Positions 6,203 through 11,755 are shown, counted from the stretch's first letter. The stretch is DNA of 12,924 bases from Patescibacteria group bacterium (GCA_018895765.1 JAHINX010000068.1:1-12924); one strand, 5' to 3'. Notes: generated by a model from the sequence alone, not told the origin. Made by a program: numbers and translations.

Positions 6203-6227
6203 CAAAAAAACGGAAGTATGCTATATT
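6199..6227 (+). promoter_or_regulatory. Promoter of the 21-codon gene
   Basis: TTGACA (6199-6204), a 17-bp spacer ending in TATGC, and TATATT (6222-6227). Expected transcription start is near 6234. The -35 box overlaps the right arm of the 24-bp hairpin, so a protein bound there would block it. Confidence 0.7.
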
Positions 6228-6248
6228 TATCCTAAGAAAGGAGGCCAC

Positions 6249-6314
6249 ATGAAGCGATTCACGGTTCCACGCGTCGCCCATTGTTGCGGCGGCGGCACCA
6301 GACGCCCCGAGTAA
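6249..6314 (+). CDS. Tiny 21-residue protein or leader peptide, unknown function
   Basis: An ORF of 21 codons (starts MKRFTVPRVAHCC, then GGG, ends RRPE) that I do not recognise. It is supported by context rather than homology. A consensus-like promoter ends 21 bp upstream, AAAGGAGG lies five bases before the ATG (the best SD in the window), and a strong terminator follows at 6330-6361. The product would be basic, with a Cys-Cys-Gly-Gly-Gly core and no hydrophobic segment. The DNA is markedly GC-rich beside A+T-rich flanks. The RNA can also fold (GCGTC 6271-6275 with GACGC 6301-6305, and GTCGCC with GGCGGC inside), so it may be a regulatory RNA or dual-function transcript of about 125 nt. Confidence 0.5.
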   Translation: MKRFTVPRVAHCCGGGTRRPE

Positions 6315-6329
6315 GGCTAAAAACTGCTT

Positions 6330-6361
6330 CGCCCCGACAAGAAAGTCGAGGCGTTTTTTTT
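6330..6361 (+). terminator. Terminator of the 21-codon transcription unit
   Basis: CGCCCCGAC (6330-6338) pairs with GTCGAGGCG (6345-6353), nine positions with one mismatch, loop AAGAAA, followed by eight T residues (6354-6361). Confidence 0.85.
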
Positions 6362-6387
6362 GTTTAATTTTAGCCATTTTAAAACGC

Positions 6388-6416
6388 TTGACACTTACTT
6401 TCATATATAATAAGAT
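6388..6416 (+). promoter_or_regulatory. rRNA promoter P1
   Basis: TTGACA (6388-6393), 17-bp spacer, TAAGAT (6411-6416). The same pair of boxes is repeated 34 bp downstream as P2. Confidence 0.75.
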
Positions 6417-6421
6417 AATAC

Positions 6422-6450
6422 TTGACAGGTTTTTTAAAGTATAGTAAGAT
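6422..6450 (+). promoter_or_regulatory. rRNA promoter P2
   Basis: TTGACA (6422-6427), 17-bp spacer, TAAGAT (6445-6450), with boxes identical to P1. Tandem promoters before rRNA are common in bacteria. The predicted transcript starts near 6457 and carries about 365 nt of leader before 16S. Confidence 0.78.
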
Positions 6451-6518
6451 ATAGTTAAGTTAAATTAACCTACAAAACTTTCATTAAAACATAGAATTAC
6501 AACTGATTGCTTTCCAAG

Positions 6519-6534
6519 TCCGTCAACTGACGGA
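6519..6534 (+). promoter_or_regulatory. Small hairpin in the rRNA leader
   Basis: TCCGTC (6519-6524) and GACGGA (6529-6534) around AACT, with CCA/TGG pairing outside it. It is the only GC-containing hairpin of the early leader and precedes the terminator-like hairpin. Confidence 0.4.
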
Positions 6535-6545
6535 AACTGGCAGGA

Positions 6546-6580
6546 AAACAGTAATTTCAAATCTGGAATTCTGTTTTTTT
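6546..6580 (+). terminator. Terminator-like hairpin (possible attenuator) in the 16S leader
   Basis: AAAACAG and AATTTC, separated by a bulged T, pair with GGAATTCTGTTTT; the stem is followed by a run of eight T residues ending at 6580. As drawn it is a convincing intrinsic terminator, about 120 nt downstream of P2 and before 16S. Either rRNA antitermination lets polymerase pass, or the P1/P2 transcript is a separate small RNA and 16S uses a weaker downstream promoter (candidate TTGCTT 6620-6625, TGC plus TATAAA 6644-6649, 18-bp spacing). Confidence 0.55.
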
Positions 6581-6621
6581 TACGCCCAAAAAGCTGTAAA
6601 CTTTAATCAATAAAACTTGTT

Positions 6622-6649
6622 GCTTAAAGCTTATAGCTTATGCTATAAA
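6622..6649. repeat. 7-bp tandem tract in the 16S leader (first)
   Basis: Four heptamers: gcttaaa, gcttata, gcttatg, ctataaa. The last unit also forms a possible extended -10 box. Confidence 0.65.
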
Positions 6650-6677
6650 GGACTTTGACAATTTAGTAGATTATTAA

Positions 6678-6712
6678 GAAATCTGAAATTAAAATCAGAA
6701 ATCTTAAATCCA
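6678..6712. repeat. 7-bp-period tract in the 16S leader (second)
   Basis: The word AAAT recurs at 6679, 6686, 6692, 6699 and 6706 (steps 7, 6, 7, 7), mostly as AAATC. The same stretch can fold as TTAAGA/TCTTAA with TCTGA/TCAGA inside it. The rest of the leader to 6822 contains small hairpins (6770-6789; 6801-6817) that may help 16S processing. Confidence 0.5.
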
Positions 6713-6822
6713 CCAAAATGACTTTTTGTATAGTAGCAGGAAGTCGTCTATTCAATTTAATTTGAACCTCTTGCCTAAGGGTAGGAGTATAAACTAAATA
6801 TGTATTTTTCGGATACAAAAAC

Positions 6823-8302
<1,480 letters not shown>

Positions 8303-8305
8303 CAG

Positions 8306-8374
8306 GAGTATAATAACGTTTTGATTCTTTAATCAAGACCATACTCTAGGTCGGTCTTTGACTTCGGTCAAAGA
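8306..8374 (+). ncRNA. Folded 3' trailer of the 16S transcript
   Basis: GAGTAT (8306-8311) pairs with ATACTC (8341-8346) around an inner hairpin TTGATT/AATCAA (8321-8336). A second hairpin, TCTTTGAC TTCG GTCAAAGA (8355-8374), has a stable UUCG loop. GAGTAT also occurs upstream of 16S at 6785-6790, so ATACTC could instead pair with the leader to form the usual 16S processing stem. Role in processing is inferred. Confidence 0.5.
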
Positions 8375-8411
8375 TTTGATTCGATTTCCTGTTACTATTT
8401 AGAAAGTCAAC

Positions 8412-8440
8412 AAAAAATCCTCTTTTAAGGGGATTTTTGT
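8412..8440 (+). terminator. Terminator of the 16S rRNA unit
   Basis: AAAAATCCTCTT (8413-8424) pairs with AAGGGGATTTTT (8427-8438), with one wobble and a tight loop, ending in T5. It lies only about 110 nt after the 16S 3' end and shows that 23S is not co-transcribed. Confidence 0.8.
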
Positions 8441-8448
8441 GTTTTCAC

Positions 8449-8477
8449 TTGACAAAACAATTAAAGTATGCTAATAT
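8449..8477 (+). promoter_or_regulatory. Promoter of the RRM-protein gene
   Basis: TTGACA (8449-8454), a 17-bp spacer ending in TATGC, and TAATAT (8472-8477). The spacer end matches that of the 6199 promoter. Transcription should start near 8484, leaving a leader of about 95 nt. Confidence 0.75.
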
Positions 8478-8492
8478 ATAAGAGTCTTATAA

Positions 8493-8570
8493 GCACCTCA
8501 AAAGTGCGTGGTCGGATAAGCATCTTAAAAAATAAGTTAGTGCGTTTTAGTGAGTAATATCCACACGCAC
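8493..8570 (+). promoter_or_regulatory. Leader with two alternative hairpins before the RRM gene
   Basis: GTGCGTG (8504-8510) and, after a 3-nt bulge, GGATA (8514-8518) pair with TATCC (8558-8562) and CACGCAC (8564-8570), a 12-bp stem ending eight bases before the ATG. The same GTGC (8504-8507) can instead pair with GCAC at 8493-8496 in a small 5' hairpin. The two folds exclude each other, which is the layout of a switch (temperature, or autoregulation by the encoded protein). No SD is present. The folding is visible; the regulation is inferred. Confidence 0.5.
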
Positions 8571-8578
8571 CAAATTAC

Positions 8579-8872
8579 ATGGGAAAGAAACTTTACGTCG
8601 GCAATTTGCCTTATACTGCGACTGCTGAAGAGCTAAAAGAACTTTTTAGCCAAGCAGGAAAAGTAGAATCAGCAAACGTTATTTCCGACAAATTCTCTGG
8701 CAGAAGCAAAGGCTTTGGTTTTGTAGAAATGTCTACAGACGAAGAAGCTCAAAAAGCCATTGACGAGTTAAACGGAACAGAGATAGAAGGAAGAGCTCTG
8801 ACCGTTAACGAAGCCCGCCCGATGACCGAAAGAAAGCCAAGAGGCGATTTCGGGGGCAGAGATAGATACTAA
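8579..8872 (+). CDS. Single-RRM RNA-binding protein
   Basis: A 97-aa protein consisting of one RNA recognition motif, of the type found in cyanobacterial Rbp and other bacterial cold-inducible proteins. RNP2 is LYVGNL (5-10) and RNP1 is KGFGFVEM (44-51), with the aromatic residues that stack on RNA bases present. The domain is complete to about residue 80 (LTVNEARP), followed by a short Arg/Gly tail ending GGRDRY. It has its own strong promoter, a long folded leader and its own terminator, which suggests high and regulated expression. It probably binds mRNA or rRNA as a chaperone; specific targets cannot be told from sequence. Confidence 0.95.
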   Translation: MGKKLYVGNLPYTATAEELKELFSQAGKVESANVISDKFSGRSKGFGFVEMSTDEEAQKAIDELNGTEIEGRALTVNEARPMTERKPRGDFGGRDRY

Positions 8873-8882
8873 AAATCTAAAC

Positions 8883-8911
8883 AAAAAATTCCGCGTTATG
8901 CGGAATTTTTT
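8883..8911. terminator. Bidirectional terminator between converging genes
   Basis: AAAAAATTCCGC (8883-8894), loop GTTAT, GCGGAATTTTTT (8900-8911): 12 bp perfect, with an A-run on one side and a T-run on the other. It ends the RRM gene on the plus strand and the dehydrogenase gene on the minus strand, whose stop is at 8917. Confidence 0.85.
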
Positions 8912-8916
8912 GTTTC

Positions 8917-9195
8917 TCAATTTATTACTTTTCCGTTTCTATAAATAACCATTTTTCTTTTCCTTAATTCTTTAAAAAATTCTTTATGCGGAACTGCGGG
9001 ACCGGGCGCAAAACTTCCACGCACTACAATCCTCTTATCCTTTATCATCTGCGCTATAATTGACGCTGGCATTCCTGTATCTATATTACAACCTGCGTCC
9101 TCCCATCCAGACAAAGGATTTACAATGCATTCCATTGTAATTTGCTTTTTCTTTCCATTTTTTTTCCCCAAACATTTACCCATAAATTCTCCCAT
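8917..9195 (-). CDS. C-terminal part of the saccharopine-dehydrogenase-like gene, shifted frame
   Basis: This frame carries the end of the protein whose first part lies at 9120-10064. After the shift point it reads NGKKKQITMECIVNPL, then GMPASIIAQMI, matching the conserved TG(x)PAAIIAQM helix near the end of saccharopine dehydrogenase/carboxynorspermidine synthase-type proteins, and ends in TGA. About 80 residues belong to the joint product, giving roughly 382 aa, a normal length for the family. The ATG at 9195 has no clear SD and would make an isolated fragment without the NAD(P) domain, so independent expression is unlikely. Treat it as part of one gene, either frameshifted or recoded. Confidence 0.75.
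   Translation of the reverse strand: MGEFMGKCLGKKNGKKKQITMECIVNPLSGWEDAGCNIDTGMPASIIAQMIKDKRIVVRGSFAPGPAVPHKEFFKELRKRKMVIYRNGKVIN
9120..9165 (-). other. Frameshift site: A8 slippery run with downstream hairpin
   Basis: On the minus strand the zero frame reads GGA AAA AAA ATG. Slipping back one base on A AAA AAA gives AAT GGA AAG, exactly the frame that encodes the missing C-terminal domain. A perfect 8-bp hairpin (TTACAATG and CATTGTAA, loop of five; plus 9120-9127 and 9133-9140) lies about 17 nt downstream and contains the zero-frame stop TAA. Bacterial -1 recoding sites usually have shorter spacers, so a plain homopolymer indel is about as likely. Confidence 0.5.
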
Positions 9196-10064
9196 TCTTT
9201 GTAGCCCTTTGGATATCCCAATCCGCGCAACGACTGACTTAGCATATCTATTGGCTTCATTTTTTTTCCTTCTATTTCAACTTCTTTTTTGCTACCCAGG
9301 CCAGCATCAATAAAGCTGCGGATGACATCTGAGGAGTGTTTTGGAAAGCCGGCATAAAATCTTACATTTTTCAGCCCGTCTTTTTTATTATAATAATCAA
9401 AAGTAAAGGTTTCCGGATGACGCACAAAAAAACAGTCTTGCTCACCTATCTTTCTAAACTTTCTTTTTTCAATATTCAACAATGGAACTTTTTTTATCCA
9501 TTTTCCATTTTCTATAATTGGCGCTGGGTCAGTAAATTCCTCGATGATGCTCTGTATTGAAAAAGGTACAACAAATTTTTTTATATTGGAGTCCCAAGCA
9601 AAACCGGCTTCTACAGTATTCAGACTATCCAACAAAAGATGCGCGTAATGCAACAGAATATTGTTTACGCCAGGAGTTGAACCGCACCCCGTAATAGCGA
9701 CAAGGCCGGCTTTTTTGAAAAGCGGATCCATCTTTATCTGCTCTTCTGTCATTGGAATTTCCGAACCCAAATCAATAACATGCTTTTTCGCTTTTAAAGC
9801 TGCCTTATAAACATTGACGTTCCAATCCCCTTCAGCGCAGTTTATTATCACTTCGGGATCTATTTTTTTTATGAGCTTAATAGTTTTTTTAATATTGCGA
9901 AGATCTATAAAATCAAAACCAACGTTTTTATTTTTTAAAAAATTTTCTAGACCATTTTTATATAAATCGGCTAAAAAAACCGAATGCTTATTTGAAAGCA
10001 AATCTTTGGCAACAATTTTGCCCTGCATTCCGGCTCCACCTAAAATTAAAAAATCATATTTCAT
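9120..10064 (-). CDS. Saccharopine dehydrogenase-like NAD(P)-dependent oxidoreductase, N-terminal part
   Basis: Member of the saccharopine dehydrogenase/saccharopine reductase-like family; the substrate is not predictable here (lysine or polyamine intermediates are known for relatives). It opens with a Rossmann strand and nucleotide loop, FLILGGAGMQGKIVAKDLL (GGAGMQG at 9-15), then LADL at 31-34, VIINCA at 72-77, VIDLGSE at 96-102 and the family-typical ITGCGSTPGVNNILL at 124-138. The frame ends at residue 314, but the last 12 residues are out-of-family; the conserved C terminus continues in the -1 frame from the A8 run (plus-strand 9158-9165). It has its own promoter and no SD. It is either a recently broken gene, an assembly indel, or programmed -1 frameshifting. 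Confidence 0.85.
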   Translation of the reverse strand: MKYDFLILGGAGMQGKIVAKDLLSNKHSVFLADLYKNGLENFLKNKNVGFDFIDLRNIKKTIKLIKKIDPEVIINCAEGDWNVNVYKAALKAKKHVIDLGSEIPMTEEQIKMDPLFKKAGLVAITGCGSTPGVNNILLHYAHLLLDSLNTVEAGFAWDSNIKKFVVPFSIQSIIEEFTDPAPIIENGKWIKKVPLLNIEKRKFRKIGEQDCFFVRHPETFTFDYYNKKDGLKNVRFYAGFPKHSSDVIRSFIDAGLGSKKEVEIEGKKMKPIDMLSQSLRGLGYPKGYKEWENLWVNVWGKKMERKSKLQWNAL

Positions 10065-10090
10065 AATAATATAATTTAATTGATAATTCT

Positions 10091-10099
10091 ATTATACCA
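10091..10099 (-). promoter_or_regulatory. Extended -10 promoter of the dehydrogenase gene
   Basis: On the minus strand TGG precedes a perfect TATAAT (plus 10091-10096). There is no usable -35 box, since that position is inside the rlmN terminator. The mRNA leader would be about 20 nt, all A+T, without an SD. Confidence 0.55.
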
Positions 10100-10102
10100 C
10101 TT

Positions 10103-10137
10103 AAAATAAAAACCGCTCTATAAGCGGTTTTTATTTT
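10103..10137 (-). terminator. rlmN terminator
   Basis: A 15-bp perfect stem (10103-10117 with 10123-10137, loop CTATA) with GC-rich top and A/T-rich base. The rlmN stop codon (10131-10133) lies inside the stem. The sequence is symmetrical enough to act on both strands. Confidence 0.8.
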
Positions 10138-11123
10138 TTTCTTAATTGTCCGCAGGCGCCGTCAATTCCTCTGCCGAATCTATATCTTTCCGTTGCCTCC
10201 ACTCCATTTTCTTCCAGTTCTTCTTTAAAAGAATCAACTTCGCTTTTTTCTGAAGGCAAAAATTCGGATTCCGTTTTATTATATAAAATAAGATTAACAA
10301 CAAACGGACCTTTTAATTTGGATTTTAAAAGTCTGGCAAGTTCTTTAGCCTGATCTTTCGAATCGTTTATCCCTTTAAATAAAATATATTCAATTAAAAC
10401 TTTACGCCCCGTTTTACTTATATAATCGCTTACTGCATCCAAAATATCGGCTATTCTATATTTTTTATTTATTGGCATCAACTCTCCACGCAAACGATCA
10501 CTTGGCGCATGAAGCGACAGGGCAAGATTATATTGTCTTTTTTCATCTGCTAACTTCTTGATCCCCGGGATTATGCCACAGGTTGAAATAGAAATTTTGC
10601 GCGCGCCGATTTCCATCTTTTCATTAAACAATTTGGCGGCTTTCATAACCTCTTCAAAATTTAACATTGGTTCTCCCATACCCATAAAAACAATATTATT
10701 TACACGTTCACCATCTTCTTTCAAAAGACGGGCAAAAAAAAGCGCTTGCTCCAAAATCTCTTCCGCGGACAAATTTCTTTCAAAACCCATTTTTCCTGTA
10801 GCACAAAATGCACAGGCCATAGGACAACCAACTTGAGAAGATACGCAAATAGTATTCCTGTCTTTGTGCCTCATTAAAACCGTTTCTATTTTTTTGCCGT
10901 CACAAAGTATTATAATCGCTTTTGCCGACTTATTATCGTCTGCCCAAAATATTTCAGCATCTATTTTTAGAGATGCTTCTCTGGAAAGTTTTTCTTTTAT
11001 GTCTTTTGATAAATTACTCGCTTCCCAATCATCACCAAAATTTTTAAATATAAAATCCATCGCTTGAGTTAAGCGATACTTTGGTTCGTCTTTCAAAATT
11101 TTTTCTATTTTTTTCAAATCCAT
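10131..11123 (-). CDS. rlmN: Dual-specificity RNA methyltransferase RlmN (23S A2503 / tRNA A37, m2A)
   Basis: Radical-SAM enzyme that puts a C2 methyl on A2503 of 23S rRNA and on A37 of some tRNAs, improving translational accuracy. Seen in 330 aa: an N-terminal RNA-binding helical part (1-60), C93 in CVSSQVGC, the iron-sulfur cluster motif CxxxCxxC at C100/C104/C107, GMGEP at 148-152 for SAM binding, the LALSLHAP segment at 200-207 and C324 in DGACGQL. C93 and C324 match E. coli C118 and the methyl-carrying C355, so the enzyme should be active. A -10-like TATGAT (plus 11131-11136) ends seven bases before the ATG with TTGATT 16 bp further up, so the mRNA is probably leaderless. The 23S rRNA it modifies is not in this window. 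Confidence 0.96.
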   Translation of the reverse strand: MDLKKIEKILKDEPKYRLTQAMDFIFKNFGDDWEASNLSKDIKEKLSREASLKIDAEIFWADDNKSAKAIIILCDGKKIETVLMRHKDRNTICVSSQVGCPMACAFCATGKMGFERNLSAEEILEQALFFARLLKEDGERVNNIVFMGMGEPMLNFEEVMKAAKLFNEKMEIGARKISISTCGIIPGIKKLADEKRQYNLALSLHAPSDRLRGELMPINKKYRIADILDAVSDYISKTGRKVLIEYILFKGINDSKDQAKELARLLKSKLKGPFVVNLILYNKTESEFLPSEKSEVDSFKEELEENGVEATERYRFGRGIDGACGQLRKK

Positions 11124-11130
11124 ATCTTAT

Positions 11131-11158
11131 ATCATACTAGATTTATCTAAAAAATCAA
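11131..11158 (-). promoter_or_regulatory. rlmN promoter, probably leaderless
   Basis: On the minus strand TTGATT (plus 11153-11158), a 16-bp spacer and TATGAT (plus 11131-11136), then seven bases to the ATG. No SD is present. Confidence 0.45.
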
Positions 11159-11217
11159 AAAATCCCAACCCCTTGTCATTCCAAACTTGATTTGGAATCC
11201 ATGGGTTGGGATTTTTT
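11157..11217. terminator. Terminator of the tRNA cluster built on a REP-like palindrome
   Basis: A 15-bp perfect outer stem (11157-11171 with 11203-11217) encloses an 8-bp inner hairpin ATTCCAAA/TTTGGAAT (11178-11198). A-runs and T-runs on both sides let it work in either direction; on the minus strand it begins one base after the CCA of tRNA-Pro. The inner part, CCCCTTGTCATTCC...GGAAT, has the layout of dispersed palindromes known in many bacteria, and a relative lies at 6046-6071. Confidence 0.8.
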
Positions 11218-11294
11218 TGGTCGGGCTGGTGAGACTCGAACTCACGACCCCCTCGTCCCAAACGAGGTGCGCTAGCCAACTGCGCTACAGCCCG
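11218..11294 (-). tRNA. tRNA-Pro (anticodon TGG)
   Basis: Cloverleaf on the minus strand: acceptor CGGGCTG/CAGCCCG with the C1-G72 pair typical of tRNA-Pro, D arm GCGC...GCGC, anticodon arm CCTCG-TTTGGGA-CGAGG with TGG, and T arm with GTTCGAG. Discriminator A is followed by an encoded CCA (11218-11220). It is last in the cluster, directly before the terminator. With G36 and G37 it is a predicted TrmD substrate. Confidence 0.95.
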
Positions 11295-11330
11295 TAAATA
11301 GAAAGTATTATCAAAAAATAACACTCTCTA

Positions 11331-11405
11331 TGGTGCCGAGGGGCGGAGTCGGACCGCCTACGCCAGCCTTTTCAGGGCTGCGCTCTACCGATGAGCTACC
11401 CCGGC
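11331..11405 (-). tRNA. tRNA-Phe (anticodon GAA)
   Basis: Minus-strand cloverleaf: acceptor GCCGGGG/CCTCGGC with one G-T pair, D stem GCTC/GAGC, anticodon arm CAGCC-CTGAAAA-GGCTG with GAA, and T arm GGCGG-TCCGACT-CCGCC. Discriminator A and CCA are encoded (11331-11334). The bases after the CCA (TAGAGAGTGTTAT) nearly repeat those after the CCA of the outer Ile-like gene. Confidence 0.95.
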
Positions 11406-11424
11406 ATAATTATTACACTCTCTG

Positions 11425-11514
11425 GTGGGCGTGGATGGATTCGAACCATCGACCTCCCCGATTTCATTATTACTGTCTTTAAGTGGGCGTGGATGGATTC
11501 GAACCATCGACCTC
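11425..11514. repeat. 32-bp direct repeat of the tRNA-Ile 3' part
   Basis: Positions 11425-11456 and 11483-11514 are identical: the variable loop, T arm and acceptor 3' strand of tRNA-Ile on the minus strand. The outer copy carries CCA, the inner copy does not. A shorter shared block (14 bp, 11545-11558 and 11660-11673) covers the acceptor 5' strand and start of the D arm. Confidence 0.9.
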
Positions 11515-11594
11515 AGTCTTATCAGGACTGCGCTCTAACCAACTGAGCTACACGCCCTCATGCCCACTTAAAGACCTAATAATATATATCGGGG
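11456..11594. repeat. Inverted repeat enclosing tRNA-Ile
   Basis: GTCTTTAAGTGGGC (11475-11488) and its perfect 14-bp complement (11562-11575), plus CCCCGAT/ATCGGGG (11456-11462, 11588-11594) on the same axis, with A/T-rich partly paired bases between. The arm at 11475-11488 overlaps the 3' end of tRNA-Ile. Together they form a long interrupted stem with tRNA-Ile as its loop. Confidence 0.8.
11484..11557 (-). tRNA. tRNA-Ile (anticodon GAT), nested inside another tRNA-like gene
   Basis: Complete minus-strand cloverleaf of 74 nt: acceptor GGGCGTG/CACGCCC, D arm GCTC-AGTTGGTTA-GAGC, anticodon arm CAGTC-CTGATAA-GACTG with GAT, and T arm GATGG-TTCGAAT-CCATC. Discriminator A is followed by CTT, so CCA is not encoded, unlike the Phe and Pro genes; a CCA-adding enzyme would be needed. 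The gene sits in the anticodon-loop position of an outer Ile-like tRNA and its 3' end is part of a 14-bp inverted repeat. Confidence 0.95.
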
Positions 11595-11602
11595 CGCTCT
11601 AA

Positions 11603-11659
11603 TTTACCCCGCCTTTGGCGGGGCGAACTGCCTGTCCCTCATAGCTTTAGCGACGAGGG
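11603..11659 (-). other. D-loop insert of the outer tRNA-like gene with two hairpins
   Basis: This 57-nt stretch folds as two hairpins: CCCCGCC/GGCGGGG around AAA (plus 11607-11623), and CCCTC...GAGGG with inner GCT/AGC (plus 11636-11659). The GC-rich hairpin can also compete with the CCCCG/CGGGG anticodon stem, because the GGGGCG word is repeated. Confidence 0.5.
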
Positions 11660-11705
11660 GAGCTACACGCCCTTGCGCCCATCAAAGAGTATAATTATAT
11701 GTAGT

Positions 11706-11734
11706 ATATTAACATATTTTTTAATTTTTGGCAA
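11706..11734 (-). promoter_or_regulatory. Promoter of the tRNA cluster
   Basis: On the minus strand TTGCCA (plus 11729-11734), a 17-bp spacer and TAATAT (plus 11706-11711). Transcription would start near 11699, some 27 nt before the outer tRNA-like gene, and continue through Ile, Phe and Pro to the terminator at 11157-11217. Confidence 0.6.
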
Positions 11735-11755
11735 GTTCTTATGACGATTTTGAAA

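Larger units (their letters stand above)
11423..11672 (-). pseudogene. Outer tRNA-Ile-like gene interrupted in both the D loop and the anticodon loop
   Basis: Read on the minus strand: acceptor 5' strand GGGCGTG (11666-11672), D stem GCTC, a 57-nt insert replacing six D-loop bases, D stem TTAGAGC, anticodon stem CCCCG (11590-11594), a 129-nt insert, anticodon stem CGGGG (11456-11460), variable loop AGGTC, T arm GATGG/CCATC, acceptor CACGCCC, A, then encoded CCA (11423-11425). All four stems pair in correct register. The anticodon stem differs from the inner tRNA-Ile (CAGTC/GACTG) yet is fully paired, which argues against a random partial duplication. The anticodon-loop insert contains the complete tRNA-Ile. 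The inserts are too short for a group I intron. It may be a tRNA relic, a natural RNA scaffold, or an unknown kind of processed RNA. Confidence 0.5.

Noticed and set aside
6457..6580. SRP RNA, 6S RNA or tmRNA in the 16S leader
   Set aside because: None of the conserved motifs (SRP tetraloop region, 6S bubble, tmRNA tRNA-like ends) was found.
154..6712. CRISPR array as explanation for the many short repeats
   Set aside because: Units are 7-8 bp with no spacers, no repeat of 23-37 bp recurs, and no cas gene is present.
11127..11324. Minus-strand frame through tRNA-Pro and its terminator
   Set aside because: It translates a tRNA and a palindromic repeat; the WIPNQVWNDKG-like peptide is typical of translated REP-type palindromes.
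11425..11514. attL/attR pair of an integrated element at tRNA-Ile
   Set aside because: The 32-bp direct repeats are only 58 bp apart, and no integrase or cargo lies between or beside them.
11461..11589. Group I intron in the anticodon loop of the outer tRNA
   Set aside because: At 129 nt it is too short, contains a whole tRNA, and no P3-P7 catalytic core is visible.
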